Notes under the pieces: generated by a model
What the model was told of the DNA's origin: nothing
Seen by the model: the letters and a program-made list of their open reading frames with translations, nothing else
Databases searched by the model: none
Translations under genes and position numbers: made by a program
Shown here: positions 61,401 to 64,000 of the stretch, piece after piece
Numbering within the stretch: position 1 is the first letter of the stretch
How the letters are laid out: each line of letters starts with the position of its first letter
Source: Mangifera indica
Lineage: Eukaryota; Streptophyta; Magnoliopsida; Sapindales; Anacardiaceae
Direction of reading: 5' to 3'
Length of the DNA: 64,000 bases
Assembly (NCBI RefSeq): GCF_011075055.1
Contig: NC_058149.1
Span: 13,770,449-13,834,448, forward strand

Positions 61401-62319
61401 ATCAGCTATGCTCTCTATATCTGTGTATTATGTCGGGTTGGTATTTTCGTATCAGACTAGACCTTGTTTCTAGCATCTATTTGGGCGTTGGGTTTTATGG
61501 AAGTTCAAACTCTTGATTTTTCTGTGTACAGCTCATTGAATAAAAGTATTCTTGGATGGTTATTTCTTCAGGTTCTTTGGTTATTATTTTCTTGAGGTTT
61601 TGTTGTGGCGAGATACCACCCTTTTTGTCTATATTTTCATGAGCCATGCAAATGTCAGTGGTTCAAGCTTACATGTTTGCATATACGCCTTTGGCCTCCT
61701 GAAGGGCTATTTTAGTGTTCTGCTGTGTGTTGGACGCCTGGCTCATTTTGGTATCACTTTAAATGGAAAAATTTATACATGGGATTGGCAGTCTGACTTA
61801 AAATTTTGACTCAATTTAATTAGTCAAACACCTAACTTCTTTCAACTGTTGAATAGATTAAATGTAATGTTATTTAATAATGTCAAAATTTATATACACA
61901 CTCATATTTGTGGTAGTTAGACCTTGTGACTTCTTCCTCAGGTGGTTTTATTTCTGTTGGTATCTTAAACTTTTGTAACATCTATATGCAGATACAGAGG
62001 CAGGAGAAGCCAGAGCCGTAGTCTATCTGTATCACGTAGCCCTCGTTACCGAAGCCGTCGCTATAGCCGTAGCCGTAACTCCATCAATGGTCGGTCCCCA
62101 GCTGAGATGTCTAGATCTCGATTGTCTCCACGGACTGACAGGAGGAGGTCACCTTCTCGTAGTAGGAGTCCTTCAGAATCTAGGTCTTCTTTGGACTCTC
62201 AGTCACCAAAGCGGAGTAGCAAAGCAAGGTCAAAGTCTTCTGATAGCCCAGATGGGAAGAAAGGGCTGGTCTCTTATGAAGATGCTTCTCCAGATTCAGG
62301 CGGTGAACCATCTAAATAA
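55473..62319 (+). CDS. CYP95: CYP95-type multidomain cyclophilin with RS-rich tail
   Basis: Cyclophilin joined to a long Arg/Ser domain, a design associated with nuclear speckles and pre-mRNA splicing. Exons 55473-55550, 55717-55771, 55930-56018, 56333-56357, 57257-57295, 57953-58070, 58214-58341, 58435-58795, 59430-59548, 59914-60121, 60208-61095, 61243-61311, 61992-62319; 2505 nt, 834 aa. The cyclophilin domain covers residues 7-173 ([41 protein letters not shown]). Relative to human CypA, Arg55 remains (R66) but Phe60, Gln63, Asn102, Phe113, Trp121 and His126 are Ser, Glu, Val, Ile, Asn and Tyr, so prolyl-isomerase activity is doubtful. Residues 180-290 are Lys/Arg and Ser/Asp-rich; from about 410 on are SRSP-type repeats, including a 36-bp tandem array. 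As remembered, Arabidopsis CYP95 shares these active-site changes. Confidence 0.92.
60572..60787 (+). repeat. 36-bp coding tandem array in CYP95 exon 11
   Basis: Six in-frame units from 60572 encode [11 protein letters not shown](R/Q/W) with few changes; further diverged units lie on both sides (about 60430-60870). The array makes up part of the RS domain and probably varies in copy number. Confidence 0.9.
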
Positions 62320-63216
62320 TTGTCGTTTGTCATGGTGTTGAGCTGGCTTGTGACTTTTTTAGTCGTATGACTTCTAAGTGCTGGTTACGCATATTATGCT
62401 TGGCAGAGTTTCAATTTTTAGGTGATGGAACATGCAGTTTGGTTTAGATTCAGATTTGGTTTGTTGTTTAAGAGTATAAATATTCGAATAATGACATTTT
62501 TGGTTTCAGAGACAAGAAGAAATTAAAGAAATAGTTAAGTCTGGTTGTCCCACCTATGGGGCTTGTGACAATTCACTGCAAGTTTTTGCCACGGAAATTT
62601 TAGCTTGGGTTGAATGAATTGCATCTTTAAAAACCTGCAACAGAAAAACAAATTTTAAACAATTTATGGTCTAGCAAAACCATGTGAAAGAAGAGGTTAT
62701 GTTGTTTTGTTTGGCTTTGCCATAGATTTGAGTTGAGTTGGTTCGAAGTCTTTTTTGTCAACTTGGCTAGGGCAAGTCTAGAACTAACTCGTCTAAGTTG
62801 AGTTTGAGGTGAATGGTTTTTTATTTTCGAGTATGAGTATAGGTTTAAAGAATGTTTTCGTTATGCTTACAAGCCTGGAATGGTAGGGTTTAACTGTAAT
62901 TAAAATTGATCTTGGCTCCTTAAACTTGAATTGGTGCAGTGAGTTTGGCTTAGCGCGCATCCTACCCACAAAACTCACTAGTCACAACTCAAAACAAATT
63001 TATGGCGATCCTCTAAATCATAAATGATGTCTCTACGGTGTTGAAACAACATGTTCCTATTCTTCCACGACGCCGTTTCCCGCTAGAAGTACCTTTTTAT
63101 CTCACCGCCTCTTCTGGTAAAATTAAACTTGCTCATTTTCAAACAACATACAAAATCATAATATTAGTTTTACGGCCAAAAAAAAAAAAAAAAAAAAATT
63201 GAGAGTAAAAATTTAG
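62320..63216. other. CYP95 3' region and intergenic DNA
   Basis: 62320 to about 62600 is probable 3' UTR. 62650-63010 contains degenerate words of the GAGTTGAGTTGGTTCGAAG type found elsewhere in the window. A poly(A) tract lies at about 63178-63198. No gene was seen. Confidence 0.5.
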
Positions 63217-63432
63217 ATATTAATTGGAGGAAAAAGGTTGAAGATATAATGCCCATTGCTACTGGACACGAGCTTGAGGACCTTGAAGCTGAGTTTCAGG
63301 TTTTTATTTTTGTATTTGTTAAAATTACACTCAGTATAAAGTTCTGTAGAGTGATATGATATGGTATATGGCATGATGGCAGGGAAGAAACGTTCTCGAA
63401 TCATTCATCCAGGTAGCCCTTGGGGTACCAAG
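63217..63432 (+). pseudogene. COX5B: Cytochrome c oxidase subunit 5b fragment, frameshifted
   Basis: Two exon-like blocks, 63217-63299 and 63383-63432, are joined by an 83-bp intron with GT and AG ends. Block 1 reads RKKVEDIMPIATGHELEDLE then AEFQ, matching the conserved segment of plant COX5b, a nuclear-encoded subunit of mitochondrial complex IV, that precedes its zinc-binding domain. Block 2 starts GRNVLES, then needs a one-base shift to give GSPWGTK, the expected next motif, before a donor AAG|GTCAGT. The mitochondrial presequence exon and the zinc-binding Cys domain were not found in the window. A decayed partial gene copy is most likely; a gene continuing past the right edge is less likely because of the frame break. 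Confidence 0.6.
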
Positions 63433-64000
63433 GTCAGTCGGTATCCATTAAATTTACACCTCGAACTCTTATTTAATGAGCGTATCAGCTGATTAACGGT
63501 TGAGAAGCACGCATGCCTTCAATAATTTACAGGTTTAAGTATTTTCGGTACCGATGAAGTTGAAAAATGTGAACATGATGAGCAAACTGAAAATGTACAT
63601 ACATCATTAATTTACTTGTGTTCATTTCATACTATACAATCTTGATTAAAGAATTTCAATGGTAGCCTCTTGTACTGTGCTTATGTAAAGATAGTGATCG
63701 GATTCGATAGGAGCTGTTGGAGCTTGAATCAAATGAGTTGAGTTTGAGTCAAAGATTGAGTATATTTTCATAAATGAGTTGAATTCAAACCATTTCACAT
63801 ATTTGAATTCAAAGTGACTTTGATCAAATCTAAAATTAAATTATTTTTTACTTTTAACGCATTGATCTTGGATTGACTCTTTTGGATTTGAATTGATTTT
63901 GAATTAGGTCATTATTCAAATTTGACTCAGATCAAATCCAACTCAGCTGCACAAATTTTGTGCTTCCTAATTTTCTTATTGTAGTAAGCACCAGCGATTT
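63433..64000. other. Right-edge intergenic DNA
   Basis: Beyond the COX5b fragment the sequence is AT-rich. 63710-63960 carries the degenerate GAATTGATTTTGAATT / TTTGACTCAGATC words shared with other intergenic parts. No further COX5b exons or other genes were recognised. Confidence 0.5.

Noticed and set aside
1..64000. tRNA genes, rRNA, snoRNA or miRNA precursors
   Set aside because: No cloverleaf with A/B boxes or ribosomal sequence was recognised by eye; small hairpin RNAs cannot be excluded without a folding scan.

Overview
This is nuclear DNA from a flowering plant, almost certainly a eudicot. Genes are split by many GT-AG introns, intergenic DNA is strongly AT-rich and loaded with degenerate transposon remnants, and the proteins are recognisably plant ones (Shaker K+ channel with KHA domain, KCS, DUF642, EG45-like, plastid DXS). 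The species cannot be read from the sequence. No rRNA, tRNA, CRISPR or bacterial-type operon was seen.

Layout, left to right. (1) 0.1-0.23 kb, minus: first coding exon of a probable plastid-targeted protein, divergent from (2) 0.46-6.5 kb, plus: a 15-exon CCR4-like deadenylase (CCR4-6 type) with a complete TRIM retrotransposon in intron 4. (3) 8.3-9.8 kb, plus: intronless 3-ketoacyl-CoA synthase of KCS11 type. (4) 12.6-13.1 and 15.9-16.4 kb, minus: two tandem EG45-like (plant natriuretic peptide-like) secreted proteins. (5) 18.8-20.4 kb, plus: a truncated, frameshifted DXS3-type pseudogene. (6) 21.4-25.8 kb, minus: a 12-exon AKT1-subfamily K+ channel. (7) 29.4-31.7 kb, plus: QCR7, the 14-kDa subunit of mitochondrial complex III. 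(8) 37.5-39.2 kb, plus: a DUF642 cell-wall protein. (9) 40.3-42.0 kb, plus: Ran GTPase. (10) 45.6-48.0 kb, minus: an Agenet protein with a C-terminal ENT domain. (11) 49.3-52.0 kb, minus: DNMT2, a tRNA cytosine-5 methyltransferase. (12) 55.5-62.3 kb, plus: a CYP95-type cyclophilin with a long RS tail. (13) 63.2-63.4 kb, plus: a frameshifted COX5b fragment.

These are independent housekeeping or developmental genes, not a cluster. The combination CYP95, DUF642, QCR7 and AKT-type channel resembles, from memory, a short block on Arabidopsis chromosome 4 (At4g324xx-325xx), and CCR4-6 plus DXS3 resembles At5g1135x-1138x. This suggests conserved microsynteny that needs a genome comparison.

The least ordinary parts are decayed pieces. 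A short patch at 52.8-53.1 kb joins sequence resembling the 3' end of the AKT-type channel to sequence resembling DNMT2 exon 6, although those genes lie about 30 kb apart here. There are also the DXS3 and COX5b pseudogenes, two orphan exon-like fragments (32.6 and 34.7 kb), two related 3-bp-TSD MITEs, a long-inverted-repeat element, and a cyclophilin whose catalytic pocket has lost most canonical residues. I found no convincing evidence for an entirely new biological system. Exon coordinates were derived by eye from splice sites plus reading-frame continuity, and each intact model sums to a multiple of three.
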